This document shows positions 15,190 through 23,967 of a stretch of DNA of 64,000 nucleotides, piece after piece. The notes beneath the pieces were generated by a model that did not search any database, was not told the DNA's origin, and worked only from the letters and a program-made list of their open reading frames with translations. Every line of letters begins with the position of its first letter. Positions within the stretch are counted from its first letter, which is position 1. Origin of the DNA: Aliiroseovarius halocynthiae (lineage in GTDB: Bacteria; Pseudomonadota; Alphaproteobacteria; Rhodobacterales; Rhodobacteraceae); NCBI RefSeq assembly GCF_007004645.1, contig NZ_ML660020.1, positions 62,001 to 126,000 on the forward strand. The letters are read 5' to 3'. The translations under genes and the position numbers were made by a program.

Positions 15190-16584
15190 TTACCCAGCGA
15201 CCAACAGGCCCTTTTCCTTAACGATCTCATAGGCTTCATCCAACGCCTTGCGGGCGCGGGCAATCAGCATGTCGATCTCGTCCGTGGTGATGATCAGCGG
15301 CGGCGCGATGACCATGCGGTCGCCAACATGGCGCATGATCAGGTTGTTGGCAAAGCACCGCTCGCGGGTGATCAGGCCAACAGTGCCGACATCCGCAGCA
15401 AATGGTGCGCGCGCGTCTTTGTCAGGCGTCAACGCAAGCGATGCCATCAGGCCGACGATCTTGGTCTCGCCCACCATGGGGTGATCCGCCAGCTCGTGCC
15501 ATTTCTTCGCCAGATAGGGGGCAGCAACGTCGCGCACATGCTCGACAATGCCTTCCTCTTCCATGATGCGCAGGTTTTCCAACGCGACCGCGCAGGCCAC
15601 AGGATGACCGGAATACGTATAGCCGTGGTTGAACTCTGTCCCGGCCAGTACTTCAGCGACCTTGTCCGATACAAGCGACGCCCCGATCGGCACATAGCCC
15701 GAGCTGAGGCCCTTCGCGATGGTCATAATGTCCGGTTTCAAATCCAGGGTCTGGCTTCCAAACCAATTTCCAGTGCGACCAAACCCGGTAATCACTTCGT
15801 CCACGATCAACAGGATGTCATACTTCTGGCAGATGCGCTGGATTTCCGGCCAATACGTGTCAGGAGCCACAATAACGCCGCCCGCACCCTGAATCGGTTC
15901 GCCAATGAAGGCCGCAACCTTATCCGCGCCAACTTCATTGATCTTGGCTTCCAGTTCTTGCGCGCGGGCAAGACCGAACTCTTCGGGCGTCATGTCGCCG
16001 CCTTCAGAATACCAGTTCGGCTGCTCGATGAATTCGATGCCGGGGATCGGCAGGCTGCCCTGACCGTGCATGCCCTTCATGCCGCCCAAGCTTGTGCCGC
16101 CAATGGTCGACCCATGATAAGCATTCCAACGCGAGATGATCACATCACGTTCGGGCTGACCTTTTTCCGCCCAATAGGTGCGGACCATGCGGATATTCGT
16201 GTCATTCGCATCCGATCCACCACTTGCATAGAACACATGGTTCAGATCGCCCGGCGCCAGTTCCGCCAGCTTCTGCGCCAGCGCAATGGCCGGCACGTGG
16301 GTCGTCTGGAAGAAGGTGTTATAATAAGGCAGCTCGCGCATCTGGCGGGCGGCGACTTCGGCAATGCTATCATTGCCATAGCCAATGTTCACACACCACA
16401 GGCCTGCCATGCCATCCAGGATCTCTTCGCCTTCGCTGTCTTTCAGAAAAACACCCTTGGCCGAGGTAATGACACGCGCGCCTTTCTGACCCAGCTCGCC
16501 ATCATTGGTGAACGGGTGCATGTGGTGGGCAGCATCAATGGCCTGAAGCTCGGCAGTGGGCAGATGGTTGGTGATCTTGTTCAT
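15190..16584 (-). CDS. Class III aminotransferase, probable putrescine aminotransferase
   Basis: PLP-dependent aminotransferase, 464 aa from ATG 16584 (AGGAG upstream; the frame extends to 16671 without support). Motifs: DGMAGLWCVNIGYGN, YASGGSDANDTNIRMVRTYW, NAYHGSTIGGTSLGGM, LLIVDEVITGFGRTGNWFG and the PLP lysine in DIMTIAKGLSSGYVP, then FNHGYTYSGHPVACA. The family includes SpuC putrescine-pyruvate and beta-alanine/omega-amino acid transaminases. Context with polyamine uptake and PuuA/PuuB-like enzymes favours putrescine or a downstream aldehyde/amine; a specific substrate cannot be read from the sequence. Confidence 0.85.
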   Translation of the reverse strand: MNKITNHLPTAELQAIDAAHHMHPFTNDGELGQKGARVITSAKGVFLKDSEGEEILDGMAGLWCVNIGYGNDSIAEVAARQMRELPYYNTFFQTTHVPAIALAQKLAELAPGDLNHVFYASGGSDANDTNIRMVRTYWAEKGQPERDVIISRWNAYHGSTIGGTSLGGMKGMHGQGSLPIPGIEFIEQPNWYSEGGDMTPEEFGLARAQELEAKINEVGADKVAAFIGEPIQGAGGVIVAPDTYWPEIQRICQKYDILLIVDEVITGFGRTGNWFGSQTLDLKPDIMTIAKGLSSGYVPIGASLVSDKVAEVLAGTEFNHGYTYSGHPVACAVALENLRIMEEEGIVEHVRDVAAPYLAKKWHELADHPMVGETKIVGLMASLALTPDKDARAPFAADVGTVGLITRERCFANNLIMRHVGDRMVIAPPLIITTDEIDMLIARARKALDEAYEIVKEKGLLVAG

Positions 16585-16675
16585 CCTGGATCTCCTAGAA
16601 AACGTGGTCGGATCGCGCCAACGGACAGGAGAATCACCCACCCTTTGGATCGCGCCAAAAGCTGAGTTCACAATA

Positions 16676-16721
16676 TGATCAAAAATTAGGCTGTCAACGC
16701 ACGACCGTCAATCTGATCAAA
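16676..16721. promoter_or_regulatory. Two TGATCAAA boxes upstream of the aminotransferase gene
   Basis: TGATCAAA occurs at 16676-16683 and again (TGATCAAA) at 16714-16721, in the 138-bp gap between the GntR stop and the aminotransferase start. The same core is part of the palindrome at 17487-17496. Position and repetition suggest GntR/FCD operators. Confidence 0.5.
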
Positions 16722-16722
16722 T

Positions 16723-17439
16723 TCAGGCTGACAAAAGCGTCTCGCGGACCTGAGCGATTCCCTGCTCGATATCTTCACGAATTGCGGCTGCAACCCCGTC
16801 CCCATCGCCTGCGCGCATCGCGGCCATGGCTTCGGCATGTTTATCGGGAAGATTGGCGGTGCCATAGCGACCCAACACAACACGCAACGAAGGGCCGGCC
16901 CGAAGCCACAGCATATTGGCGATCGAAGACAGGACCTCGGCGCCAGCAAGATCATACAGATACGCATGGAAACGATAGTTGTGCTCAAGATACCCACGCA
17001 CATCGCCCTTATCGATGGCTGCGTTCAACTGATCATCATAAGAAACCAAGCGCGAAAGCTCTTCATCGGCAATGTTTTCTGTGGCTTTCCGGGCCAGTTC
17101 GGGTTCAACCGACAGTCGGGCAAAAGCGATGTCATTCCACTGCGCCATATCAGGTTGCGGTACGGACACCCGCCGGTTTCCTTTGAATTCCAGCGCCCCT
17201 TCCGACGTCAGTCTCCGGATCGCTTCACGCACCGGCGTCATGCCAACATCAAGGGTGGAAACGAGTCCCTGAATGGTCACAGGTTGACCCGGTGCCAATT
17301 CACCAAAAAGAATCATTTCCCGTAGCTGGCGATAAACCCGCTGGTGATCTGGCAGTTTTGCTTGGCGATCAGACAAGTTTGCCCCCGTCGTTACAAATGT
17401 TTTGCCTATTTCGGCTCCGAAGATAATCTTTGAAAGCAA
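16723..17439 (-). CDS. GntR-family (FCD domain) transcriptional regulator
   Basis: 238 aa. N-terminal GntR winged helix (VYRQLREMILFGELAPGQPV, then GMTPVREAIRRLTSEGALEF and RRVSVPQ) and a C-terminal all-helical FCD ligand domain with the metal-site histidines in HNYRFHAYLYDLAG and DKHAEAMAAMRAGDGDGV. The true start could be downstream of residue 16. It lies between the leftward aminotransferase/puuB pair and the rightward potFGHI-puuA operon, so it is the natural regulator of both; TGATCAAA boxes at 16676, 16714 and 17487 are candidate operators. Confidence 0.88.
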   Translation of the reverse strand: MLSKIIFGAEIGKTFVTTGANLSDRQAKLPDHQRVYRQLREMILFGELAPGQPVTIQGLVSTLDVGMTPVREAIRRLTSEGALEFKGNRRVSVPQPDMAQWNDIAFARLSVEPELARKATENIADEELSRLVSYDDQLNAAIDKGDVRGYLEHNYRFHAYLYDLAGAEVLSSIANMLWLRAGPSLRVVLGRYGTANLPDKHAEAMAAMRAGDGDGVAAAIREDIEQGIAQVRETLLSA

Positions 17440-17486
17440 CCTACTATGGCTTCCGCAATTTTACCATATTGCGTGAAACGCATTTT

Positions 17487-17496
17487 TTTGATCAAA
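17487..17496. promoter_or_regulatory. TTTGATCAAA palindrome between gntR and potF
   Basis: A perfect 10-bp palindrome in the 97-bp divergent gap, about 40 bp before the potF start. GntR/FCD regulators often bind short palindromes of this size; sharing of the core with the two boxes at 16676 and 16714 supports an operator role. Confidence 0.5.
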
Positions 17497-17536
17497 TGTC
17501 GCAAACGGGCGCATGCCCCAAACAGGGAGAAAGTGT

Positions 17537-18622
17537 ATGAAGAAATCCTGGCTTATGATGAGTGCTGCATTGGTGATGGGGGCAACTGCCGCCACCGCCG
17601 ACGAAGTCCGTGTCTATAACTGGTCGGACTATATCGATGAGGAACTGCTGACCAAGTTCGAGGAAGAAACCGGCATTGACCTGATCTATGACGTGTTCGA
17701 TTCAAACGAAGTTCTAGAAACCAAGATGCTGGCCGGTGGGTCAGGCTATGACGTCGTGGTTCCCACGGGTTCTTTCTTGCAGCGCCAGATTACAGCTGGT
17801 GCCTTCCAACCGCTTGATCTGACGAAATTGCCCAATCACGGCAACATGTGGGATGTGATCGCTGAGCGCACCGCGACCTATGACCCCGACAACGCCTATT
17901 CGATCAACTACATGTGGGGCACCACGGGTGCTGGTGTGAACGTTGCCAAGGTCAAAGAAGCCCTGGGCGAAGACGCGCCGATCGACAGCCTCGCGCTGAT
18001 CTTTGATCCTGCCAACATGGAAAAGCTGGCATCATGCGGAGTGCATATTCTGGATGCTCCGACGGAGTTGATTCCAGCAGCTCTGGCTTATCTGGGCGAA
18101 AACCCGGACAGCCACGATCCAGATGTAATCGCCAAGACCGAGCCGGTCCTCACCGCGATCGCGCCCTATGTTCAGAAGTTTCACAGCTCGGAATACATCA
18201 ACGCGTTGGCCAATGGCGACATCTGTGTGGCTGTCGGCTGGTCGGGTGATGTGCTTCAGGCCCGCGACCGCGCTGACGAAGCCGAAAACGGTGTCGAGAT
18301 TGCATATAACGCCTTCAAAGAAGGCTCGCTGATGTGGTTTGACCAGATGGCGATCCCCGTGGATGCGCCGAACCCGGAAGCCGCGCACACGTTCCTGAAC
18401 TTCATCATGGACGAGCACAACATGGCTGCGGCGTCGAACTATGTTTACTACGCCAACGGCAACAAAGCATCGCAAGCGCATCTGGAAGAGGATGTGATCG
18501 GCGATCCGGCGATTTATCCGACCGAAGAAGCGCTGGGTACGCTGTACACGACCACACCTTATCCGGCGAAAGTCCAGCGCGTCGTCACGCGCCTGTGGAC
18601 AAAAGTTAAGTCGGGCACCTAA
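17537..18622 (+). CDS. potF: Polyamine ABC transporter substrate-binding protein PotF-like
   Basis: 361 aa from ATG 17537 (AGGGAG upstream; an in-frame ATG at 17513 is less likely). Signal peptide KKSWLMMSAALVMGATAATA, then EVRVYNWSDYIDEELLTKFEEETG, the SBP_bac_8 start common to PotD/PotF. Other hallmarks are YDVVVPTGSFLQRQI, YMWGTTGAGVN and DICVAVGWSGDV. Periplasmic capture of putrescine (or spermidine) is inferred. A 12-bp hairpin separates it from potG and probably allows higher expression of this component. Confidence 0.9.
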   Translation: MKKSWLMMSAALVMGATAATADEVRVYNWSDYIDEELLTKFEEETGIDLIYDVFDSNEVLETKMLAGGSGYDVVVPTGSFLQRQITAGAFQPLDLTKLPNHGNMWDVIAERTATYDPDNAYSINYMWGTTGAGVNVAKVKEALGEDAPIDSLALIFDPANMEKLASCGVHILDAPTELIPAALAYLGENPDSHDPDVIAKTEPVLTAIAPYVQKFHSSEYINALANGDICVAVGWSGDVLQARDRADEAENGVEIAYNAFKEGSLMWFDQMAIPVDAPNPEAAHTFLNFIMDEHNMAAASNYVYYANGNKASQAHLEEDVIGDPAIYPTEEALGTLYTTTPYPAKVQRVVTRLWTKVKSGT

Positions 18623-18635
18623 GCCCACTCTCCTA

Positions 18636-18667
18636 CTCCCTCCGGCATGTAAGCCTGCCGGGGGGAG
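18636..18667 (+). terminator. Intercistronic hairpin between potF and potG
   Basis: CTCCCTCCGGCA (18636-18647) pairs with TGCCGGGGGGAG (18656-18667), 12 bp with one wobble, loop of 8. The tail TTCCTTTATT is only weakly U-rich. Such hairpins after binding-protein genes usually act as partial terminators or 3' stabilisers that raise binding protein over permease. Confidence 0.7.
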
Positions 18668-18691
18668 TTCCTTTATTCCCCGAGGTTCATC

Positions 18692-19840
18692 ATGTCCGAC
18701 GCCGCCATTGCCACGGCTCCTGCCGAGTTTGCTCCCTGGGAAGATGCCCAGGCCACCCCGTTGATCCGGTTCCAGAACGTCACCAAACGCTTTGGCGATT
18801 TCACAGCAATCGACAATCTGACAATCGATATTTACGAGCGGGAATTCTTTGCGCTGCTGGGGCCGTCGGGCTGCGGCAAGACCACGATGATGCGGATGCT
18901 GGGTGGGTTTGAAACCCAAACTGAAGGCACCATTCTGATCGACGGGCAGGATGTCGCCCCGGTCCCGCCAAACAAGCGCGCGGTCAACATGATGTTCCAA
19001 AGCTATGCATTGTTCCCGCACCTGTCCGTCGCCGAGAACATCGCCTTTGGCCTGAAACGTGACAAGATGCCAAAAGACCAGATTGCTGCGCGTGTCGATG
19101 AGATGCTGAACCTTGTGCAACTGGGTAAATTCGCCAATCGCAAGCCGCACCAGATCTCGGGCGGGCAACGTCAGCGTGTGGCATTGGCGCGCTCGCTTGC
19201 GAAGGCCCCTAAGCTTCTGCTTCTGGATGAACCGCTGGGCGCGCTGGACAAGAAGCTGCGTCAGGACACGCAGTTCGAGCTGATGGACATTCAGGAAACC
19301 ACCGGCACCACCTTTGTGATCGTGACTCACGATCAGGAAGAAGCGATGACCGTCGCCAGCCGCATCGCCGTGATGGATCACGGCAAGATCATTCAGGTCG
19401 ACACCCCCGCGAAAATCTATGAAGAGCCAGGATCGGTATATGTCGCCGACTTTATCGGCGATGTGAACCTGATTGAAGGCAGTGTTACCAAATCCGGCGA
19501 TGATCACGCCACGATCAGTTGGGCCGAAGGTCAGCAGGATCTGATTGGCATCGCCCATGACGAAATTCCCGCGGGCACCCGCGCCACGCTTGCAATCCGC
19601 CCCGAGAAGGTAAACATCTCGACCGAGCGCCCGGCGGATATGACCAATATCATTCACGGCAAGGTTCTGGACATCGCCTATTTGGGCAACATGTCGACCT
19701 ATGTGATTGAAACCCCAACGGGCCAGCACATCAAAGCACAGGCCGCCAACACCCGTCGCATTCGCCGCCGTGCAATCACATGGGAACAAGAAGTGTGGCT
19801 AAGCTTCACCGATACCGCTGGTGTGGTATTGACGTCATGA
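18692..19840 (+). CDS. potG: Polyamine ABC transporter ATP-binding protein PotG-like
   Basis: 382 aa. Walker A GPSGCGKTTMMRML near residue 54, MMFQSYALFPHLSVAENIAFGL with the Q-loop, signature ISGGQRQRVALARSL, Walker B LLLLDEPLGALDKKLR and VTHDQEEAMT. The C-terminal third is a TOBE domain (AIRPEKVNIS, then HIKAQAANTRR). Energises import with PotH and PotI. Overlaps potH by ATGA. Confidence 0.92.
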   Translation: MSDAAIATAPAEFAPWEDAQATPLIRFQNVTKRFGDFTAIDNLTIDIYEREFFALLGPSGCGKTTMMRMLGGFETQTEGTILIDGQDVAPVPPNKRAVNMMFQSYALFPHLSVAENIAFGLKRDKMPKDQIAARVDEMLNLVQLGKFANRKPHQISGGQRQRVALARSLAKAPKLLLLDEPLGALDKKLRQDTQFELMDIQETTGTTFVIVTHDQEEAMTVASRIAVMDHGKIIQVDTPAKIYEEPGSVYVADFIGDVNLIEGSVTKSGDDHATISWAEGQQDLIGIAHDEIPAGTRATLAIRPEKVNISTERPADMTNIIHGKVLDIAYLGNMSTYVIETPTGQHIKAQAANTRRIRRRAITWEQEVWLSFTDTAGVVLTS

Positions 19841-20727
19841 AGCGCTTTGGCCTGATCTCTGTCCCCTATCTGTGGCTTCTGGCCCTGTTTTTGGTGCCGT
19901 TCCTGATTGTGCTGAAAATCAGCCTATCGGATACAGCACTGGCCATTCCGCCCTATACACCTACCTTGGATCTGTCAGCCGGCTGGGCGGGCGTCCGGGA
20001 ATGGCTGTCCGGGCTGGATATGGAAAACTTCACATGGCTGACCGAGGACGATCTTTACTGGAAGGCCTATCTGTCCAGCCTGAAGATTGCTGTCCTGTCG
20101 ACAATCTTCACATTGCTGGTCGGCTTCCCGATCGCCTATGGCATGAGCCGCGCGCCGGACGAGTGGCGCCCGACCCTGATGATGCTGATCATCCTGCCCT
20201 TTTGGACATCTTTCCTGATCCGTGTCTACGCGTGGAAGGCCATCCTTAGTCAAGAAGGCTTCCTAAATCAGCTCTTGATGGGGATCGGCATCATCAACGA
20301 GCCGCTGACCATTCTAAACACCAACACAGCCGTCTATATCGGCATCGTCTATACCTATCTGCCCTTCATGGTCCTGCCGATCTATGCCGCACTTGAACGG
20401 CTGGATGAAAGCCTTCTGGAAGCCGCCGAGGATCTTGGATGCTCGCGCCTCACCGCGTTTTGGCTGATCACTCTGCCCCTGTCGAAACAAGGCGTAATTG
20501 CTGGGTCGTTCTTGGTCTTCATCCCGGCAATGGGCGAGTTTGTGATCCCCAGCCTGCTGGGTGGATCCAAGACACTGATGATCGGCAAGGTCCTGTATGA
20601 AGAGTTCTTTGCCAACCGTGACTGGCCGGTAGCTTCGGCGGTGGCGGTGATCCTGCTTCTGATCCTGATCATCCCGATCGTGCTGTTCCAGCGCAACGAA
20701 GAAAAGCAGAGGGAGGCCGGCAAATGA
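19837..20727 (+). CDS. potH: Polyamine ABC transporter permease PotH-like
   Basis: 296 aa from ATG 19837, which overlaps the potG stop (the frame opens at 19780 inside potG). About six membrane segments; a periplasmic loop rich in acidic residues follows the first (residues about 35-80). EAA motif EAAEDLGCSRLTAFWLITLPL near residue 196. Pairs with PotI; overlaps it by ATGA. Confidence 0.92.
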   Translation: MKRFGLISVPYLWLLALFLVPFLIVLKISLSDTALAIPPYTPTLDLSAGWAGVREWLSGLDMENFTWLTEDDLYWKAYLSSLKIAVLSTIFTLLVGFPIAYGMSRAPDEWRPTLMMLIILPFWTSFLIRVYAWKAILSQEGFLNQLLMGIGIINEPLTILNTNTAVYIGIVYTYLPFMVLPIYAALERLDESLLEAAEDLGCSRLTAFWLITLPLSKQGVIAGSFLVFIPAMGEFVIPSLLGGSKTLMIGKVLYEEFFANRDWPVASAVAVILLLILIIPIVLFQRNEEKQREAGK

Positions 20728-21536
20728 GGCGTCTAAGCTGGTTCAACACCGTATCGCTGACCCTTGGGTTTGCGTTCCTCTATATTCCGATGCTGATCCT
20801 GATCGTGTACTCGTTCAACGGCGGCAAGCTGGTAACTGTTTGGTCCGGCTTTTCAACCAAATGGTATGGAGAGCTGTTCCGAAACGAAGCCTTCCTTGAT
20901 GCGGCTTGGGTCACGTTGAAGGTCGCGGTCGTATCGTCAACTATTGCAACAGTGCTGGGCACGATGGCGGCCTATGTCATGGTGCGGGCCGGGCGCTTTC
21001 GCGGGCGCACGTTGTTCTCGGGCATGATCTATGCCCCGCTGGTGATGCCCGAAGTGATCACTGGCCTGTCGCTGCTGCTTCTGTTCATCGCCATCGGGCT
21101 GGATCGCGGCGTGCTGACCATCGTGCTGGCCCATACGACATTCTCGATGTGCTATGTCTCGGTCGTGGTGTCCTCGCGTCTTGTGACATTCGATCAGTCA
21201 CTGGAAGAGGCTGCGCTGGATCTTGGCTGCACTGGGTTTGAAGCCTTCCGCCTTGTGACACTACCGATCATCGCGCCTGCGGTGATCTCGGGTTGGTTGC
21301 TTGCTTTCACCCTGTCTCTGGATGACCTTGTGATCGCCAGCTTCACCTCGGGTCCAAGCTCGACCACGCTGCCGATCAAGATCTTCTCGGCGGTTCGTCT
21401 GGGCGTTAGCCCGGAAATCAACGCATTGTCCACAATCATGATTACCCTTGTGGCGGTCGGCGTAATTGGGGCATCTCTCAGCTCGAAACGGACCATCGCG
21501 AAACGCGCGAAGGACGAACAGGAGGCTATCCAGTGA
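20724..21536 (+). CDS. potI: Polyamine ABC transporter permease PotI-like
   Basis: 270 aa, six membrane segments (first FNTVSLTLGFAFLYIPMLIL). EAA motif EAALDLGCTGFEAFRLVTLPI near residue 159; LDDLVIASFTSGPSSTTLPI is the typical PotC/PotI segment. The last residues are basic and cytosolic. Overlaps the following puuA-like gene by four bases, so uptake and catabolism are translated together. Confidence 0.92.
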   Translation: MRRLSWFNTVSLTLGFAFLYIPMLILIVYSFNGGKLVTVWSGFSTKWYGELFRNEAFLDAAWVTLKVAVVSSTIATVLGTMAAYVMVRAGRFRGRTLFSGMIYAPLVMPEVITGLSLLLLFIAIGLDRGVLTIVLAHTTFSMCYVSVVVSSRLVTFDQSLEEAALDLGCTGFEAFRLVTLPIIAPAVISGWLLAFTLSLDDLVIASFTSGPSSTTLPIKIFSAVRLGVSPEINALSTIMITLVAVGVIGASLSSKRTIAKRAKDEQEAIQ

Positions 21537-22879
21537 GCGACTTTCTGGAAGAATACGCAACCTTTTGCAAAACCCACGGCCGCCCTGATCGGGTCGAGCT
21601 GATGCTATGCGACGCGAATGCGGTTCTGCGCGGCAAATGGCTGCCCGGCGATGACGAAAAAAAGCTGACCGAGGGTGCTGTGCGCCTGCCCCTGTCCACC
21701 TATGCGCCCAACATCATGGGCGAAGAGGTCGAGGCCACCGGGCTGGGCATCATCGTTGGTGACCCTGATGGACGCATCGTTCCTGTGCCCGGATCTTTAA
21801 AACCCGTGCCATGGGCAAAAGGCAAGGTCGCGCAGGTTCAGGTCGAGATGATTGACCCGGATACCGGCGAAATCTCAGACCTGTCCTCGCGCCAGCAATT
21901 GGCCCGCATGGTCGACAAACTGCACGCGGCTGGCCTGCACCCGGTGCTGGCAACCGAGCTTGAGTTCTATCTGTTCAAACCCCGCACGGATCAGGACACG
22001 GCCCCGACCCCACCAGATCGCAGCCCGGACGCGCAAAACTATGACCTTGAGGTCTTGGAGCGCACGCAGGACATTCTGGACGACATTCTAAACGCCGCAG
22101 ACGCTCAGGGTTTGGCCACGGATACACTGATCGCCGAGTACGGCCCCGGCCAGTTCGAGATCAACTTCCACCACACCGATGACGTAATGTGGGCCGCGGA
22201 CACGGCGCTTCTGTTCAAGCGCCTTGTGCGTGGCGTGGCCCGGTCGCATGGGATGGAGGCCACCTTCATGGCCAAGCCTTATGCGGACTTCCCCGGCAAC
22301 GGGATGCATGTGCATGCTTCGGTCGTAGACCCGGACGGTAAGAACGTGTTTGACGATGGCACGGACGGACCTTCTGAGGCGCTGAAACACGCGGTGGGTG
22401 GCACGCTTGAGACAATGCGCGACCTGCAGGCGATCTTTGCCCCACACCTGAACTCCTATCGCCGTTTCAAACCGATGAGCTTTGCACCCTCGGCCCCCGA
22501 CTGGGGCTTTGACAACCGCGCGGCGGGTGTGCGTCTGCCAGAAACCAAAGGGCCTGCTGCGCGTCTGGAACACCGGATCGCAGGGGCCGATGTGAACCCT
22601 TATCTGGCGATCACGGCGATCCTTGGCGGCATGTTGCACGGGCTGGAAACCAAACCCGCCCTTCCCTTACCACTAGATGACGCCGGCGCAGAGCCAGCCG
22701 TCCGCCTGTCCGCCGACTGGTTTCAAACGGTCGAGCGCTTTGCGGCTTCAGATATGGCTGTCGAGATTTTCGGACAGCGCTTTGTAGATGTCTATGCTGC
22801 CATGCGCCGGGACGAGATTGCCCAGCTCACCCATGAAATCACGCATATCGAATATCGCACCTATCTTGGCCGCCTCTGA
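21533..22879 (+). CDS. puuA: Glutamine synthetase-family ligase, gamma-glutamylputrescine synthetase-like
   Basis: 448 aa, type I glutamine synthetase fold. Beta-grasp N-terminus with LMLCDANAVLRGKWLP, catalytic domain with TELEFYLFKP, EYGPGQFEINFHH, FMAKPYADFPGNGMHVHAS and NRAAGVRLPET with LEHRIAGADVNPYLA. It lacks the N-terminal features of housekeeping GlnA and matches PuuA-type enzymes that glutamylate putrescine using ATP. Coupled to potI, so substrate enters and is glutamylated by products of one operon. A spermidine or other amine substrate is possible. Confidence 0.85.
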   Translation: MSDFLEEYATFCKTHGRPDRVELMLCDANAVLRGKWLPGDDEKKLTEGAVRLPLSTYAPNIMGEEVEATGLGIIVGDPDGRIVPVPGSLKPVPWAKGKVAQVQVEMIDPDTGEISDLSSRQQLARMVDKLHAAGLHPVLATELEFYLFKPRTDQDTAPTPPDRSPDAQNYDLEVLERTQDILDDILNAADAQGLATDTLIAEYGPGQFEINFHHTDDVMWAADTALLFKRLVRGVARSHGMEATFMAKPYADFPGNGMHVHASVVDPDGKNVFDDGTDGPSEALKHAVGGTLETMRDLQAIFAPHLNSYRRFKPMSFAPSAPDWGFDNRAAGVRLPETKGPAARLEHRIAGADVNPYLAITAILGGMLHGLETKPALPLPLDDAGAEPAVRLSADWFQTVERFAASDMAVEIFGQRFVDVYAAMRRDEIAQLTHEITHIEYRTYLGRL

Positions 22880-22989
22880 TGCCGCCCAAAGCACCCAGAC
22901 GCATCTACGAGAATTACGCCTATTCGGACACCGCGCGCCCGGAATGCTTCTGTGGCTGCGCCCCGTTCAGGACTGCTACGCAGCGCTAG
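22879..22989 (+). pseudogene. 36-codon ORF coupled to puuA; possible stub of a lost oxidoreductase
   Basis: The ATG shares its A with the puuA stop (TGATG), a classic coupling arrangement. The peptide begins MPPKAPRRIYENYAYSDTAR, looks like the start of a longer cytosolic protein, then runs into PECFCGC and stops at 22989. Some amine-oxidising flavoproteins that follow puuA-type genes have a comparable start, so it may be a truncated puuB-like remnant; this is a guess from appearance. It could equally be a real short peptide or chance. Confidence 0.3.
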
Positions 22990-23031
22990 AATTTGCTTGG
23001 CGCGGCACCGGTTTCCTAGCAGAGTAGCTTC

Positions 23032-23586
23032 ATGAAAACACTCCGCATCTGCATCCCCTATTTCTCTGGCTTCGGACATACAAAACGCATCGCAGAATGC
23101 ATCGCCGACGCGATTGGAGACCCGGCCCGTTTACTGGACGTGGAGACCATAACCGATGCGGATTGGCATGCACTGGATCAGGCCGACGCCATCATCTTCG
23201 GCGCGCCCACCTATATGGGGTCCGCTGCATCACGGTTCAGTCAGTTTCTGGAACAGATCGACACCCGCTGGGAACACAGCGTTTGGAAAGACAAGATTGC
23301 AGCCGGGTTCACCACCGCCATTCACCCGTCCGGCGACAAGCTGGCCGCGCTGCAACGCCTGTCGATCTTCGCCGCGCAGATGGGCATGATCTGGGTTGGC
23401 CCCACGGATATTGGCGCACCGGTGAAGCCCGACCATCCCGGCCTGAACCGCGATGGAAGCTGGCTGGGGCTGATGGTGACCGAGCAGCTGGGCGCGGATG
23501 AGGATTTGTTGCCTGAAGACCTTGAGACCGCACGCCGGTTTGGTCTGCGCGTGTTGCGTGCCACCCAGCGTTGGAACGGTCAGTAA
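23032..23586 (+). CDS. Flavodoxin-like NAD(P)H-dependent oxidoreductase family protein
   Basis: 184 aa. Flavodoxin fold: FMN phosphate loop YFSGFGHTKRIAECIADAI near residues 10-28, second loop FGAPTYMGSAASRFSQFLEQ and the third region FTTAIHPSGDKLAALQRLS. Resembles WrbA/NADPH-dependent FMN reductases; likely cytosolic, FMN-bound. Its 3' end overlaps that of the convergent DUF1992 gene by 7 bp. Its position 42 bp after the puuA-linked ORF suggests read-through from the polyamine operon is possible, but no functional link is known. Confidence 0.8.
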   Translation: MKTLRICIPYFSGFGHTKRIAECIADAIGDPARLLDVETITDADWHALDQADAIIFGAPTYMGSAASRFSQFLEQIDTRWEHSVWKDKIAAGFTTAIHPSGDKLAALQRLSIFAAQMGMIWVGPTDIGAPVKPDHPGLNRDGSWLGLMVTEQLGADEDLLPEDLETARRFGLRVLRATQRWNGQ

Positions 23587-23885
23587 CGGCCCTTGCGCGC
23601 AAGTTCGATCTGCGCATCCATCATCGACATTTCTTTCATGATGTCCTGACGGCGGGTGCGATCACCTGTGTCTGCCAGCTCCTCGCGCAGACGCTTAAGC
23701 TCTCGTGTCAGGCGCACAAATTCGGGCACGGCACCACTTTCCTGAACCAAGCGATTGAACACCGCGTTCTCTGGGTCATCAACTTTCGGCAGCGGCTTTC
23801 CAGCGCCTTCAAGATTGTCGAAGTCACCGGCTTCTTCCGCTGCACGGATTTTCTGTTCGATAAGGTCAAAAAGCGGATGGTCCAT
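23580..23885 (-). CDS. DUF1992 domain protein
   Basis: 101 aa, a single DUF1992 domain, the conserved region also found in eukaryotic DNAJC28 proteins. Hallmarks: LFDLIEQKIRAAEEAGDFDNL, GAGKPLPK, NRLVQESGAVPEFVRLTREL. All helical, no signal peptide or membrane segment. Function unknown. The stop overlaps the flavodoxin gene by 7 bp in a convergent arrangement, so transcription from both sides meets here with no room for a terminator. Confidence 0.85.
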   Translation of the reverse strand: MDHPLFDLIEQKIRAAEEAGDFDNLEGAGKPLPKVDDPENAVFNRLVQESGAVPEFVRLTRELKRLREELADTGDRTRRQDIMKEMSMMDAQIELARKGRY

Positions 23886-23914
23886 GCCATTACCCTAGAC
23901 CAACTGGCAGGCAT

Positions 23915-23947
23915 GAAAAAGCCCCCGCCAGTTTCCCGGCGGAGGCA
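23915..23947 (-). terminator. Rho-independent terminator of the nucleotidase gene
   Basis: On the minus strand a GC-rich stem (GCCTCCGCC pairing with GGCGGGGGC, loop GGGAAACT) is followed by TTTTT. It sits 21 bp downstream of the stop of the gene starting at 25530. Confidence 0.85.
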
Positions 23948-23967
23948 AATGTACGATCAAACCGATC

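Noticed and set aside
14956-16665. 569-residue open frame on the plus strand opposite the aminotransferase gene
   Set aside because: It mirrors the codon bias of the real gene (antisense frame in GC-rich DNA), has no recognisable domain or start signal, and the opposite strand carries a complete PLP enzyme.
18032-19789. 585-residue open frame on the minus strand across potF and potG
   Set aside because: It runs antisense through two complete transporter genes and the intercistronic hairpin; no protein family features.
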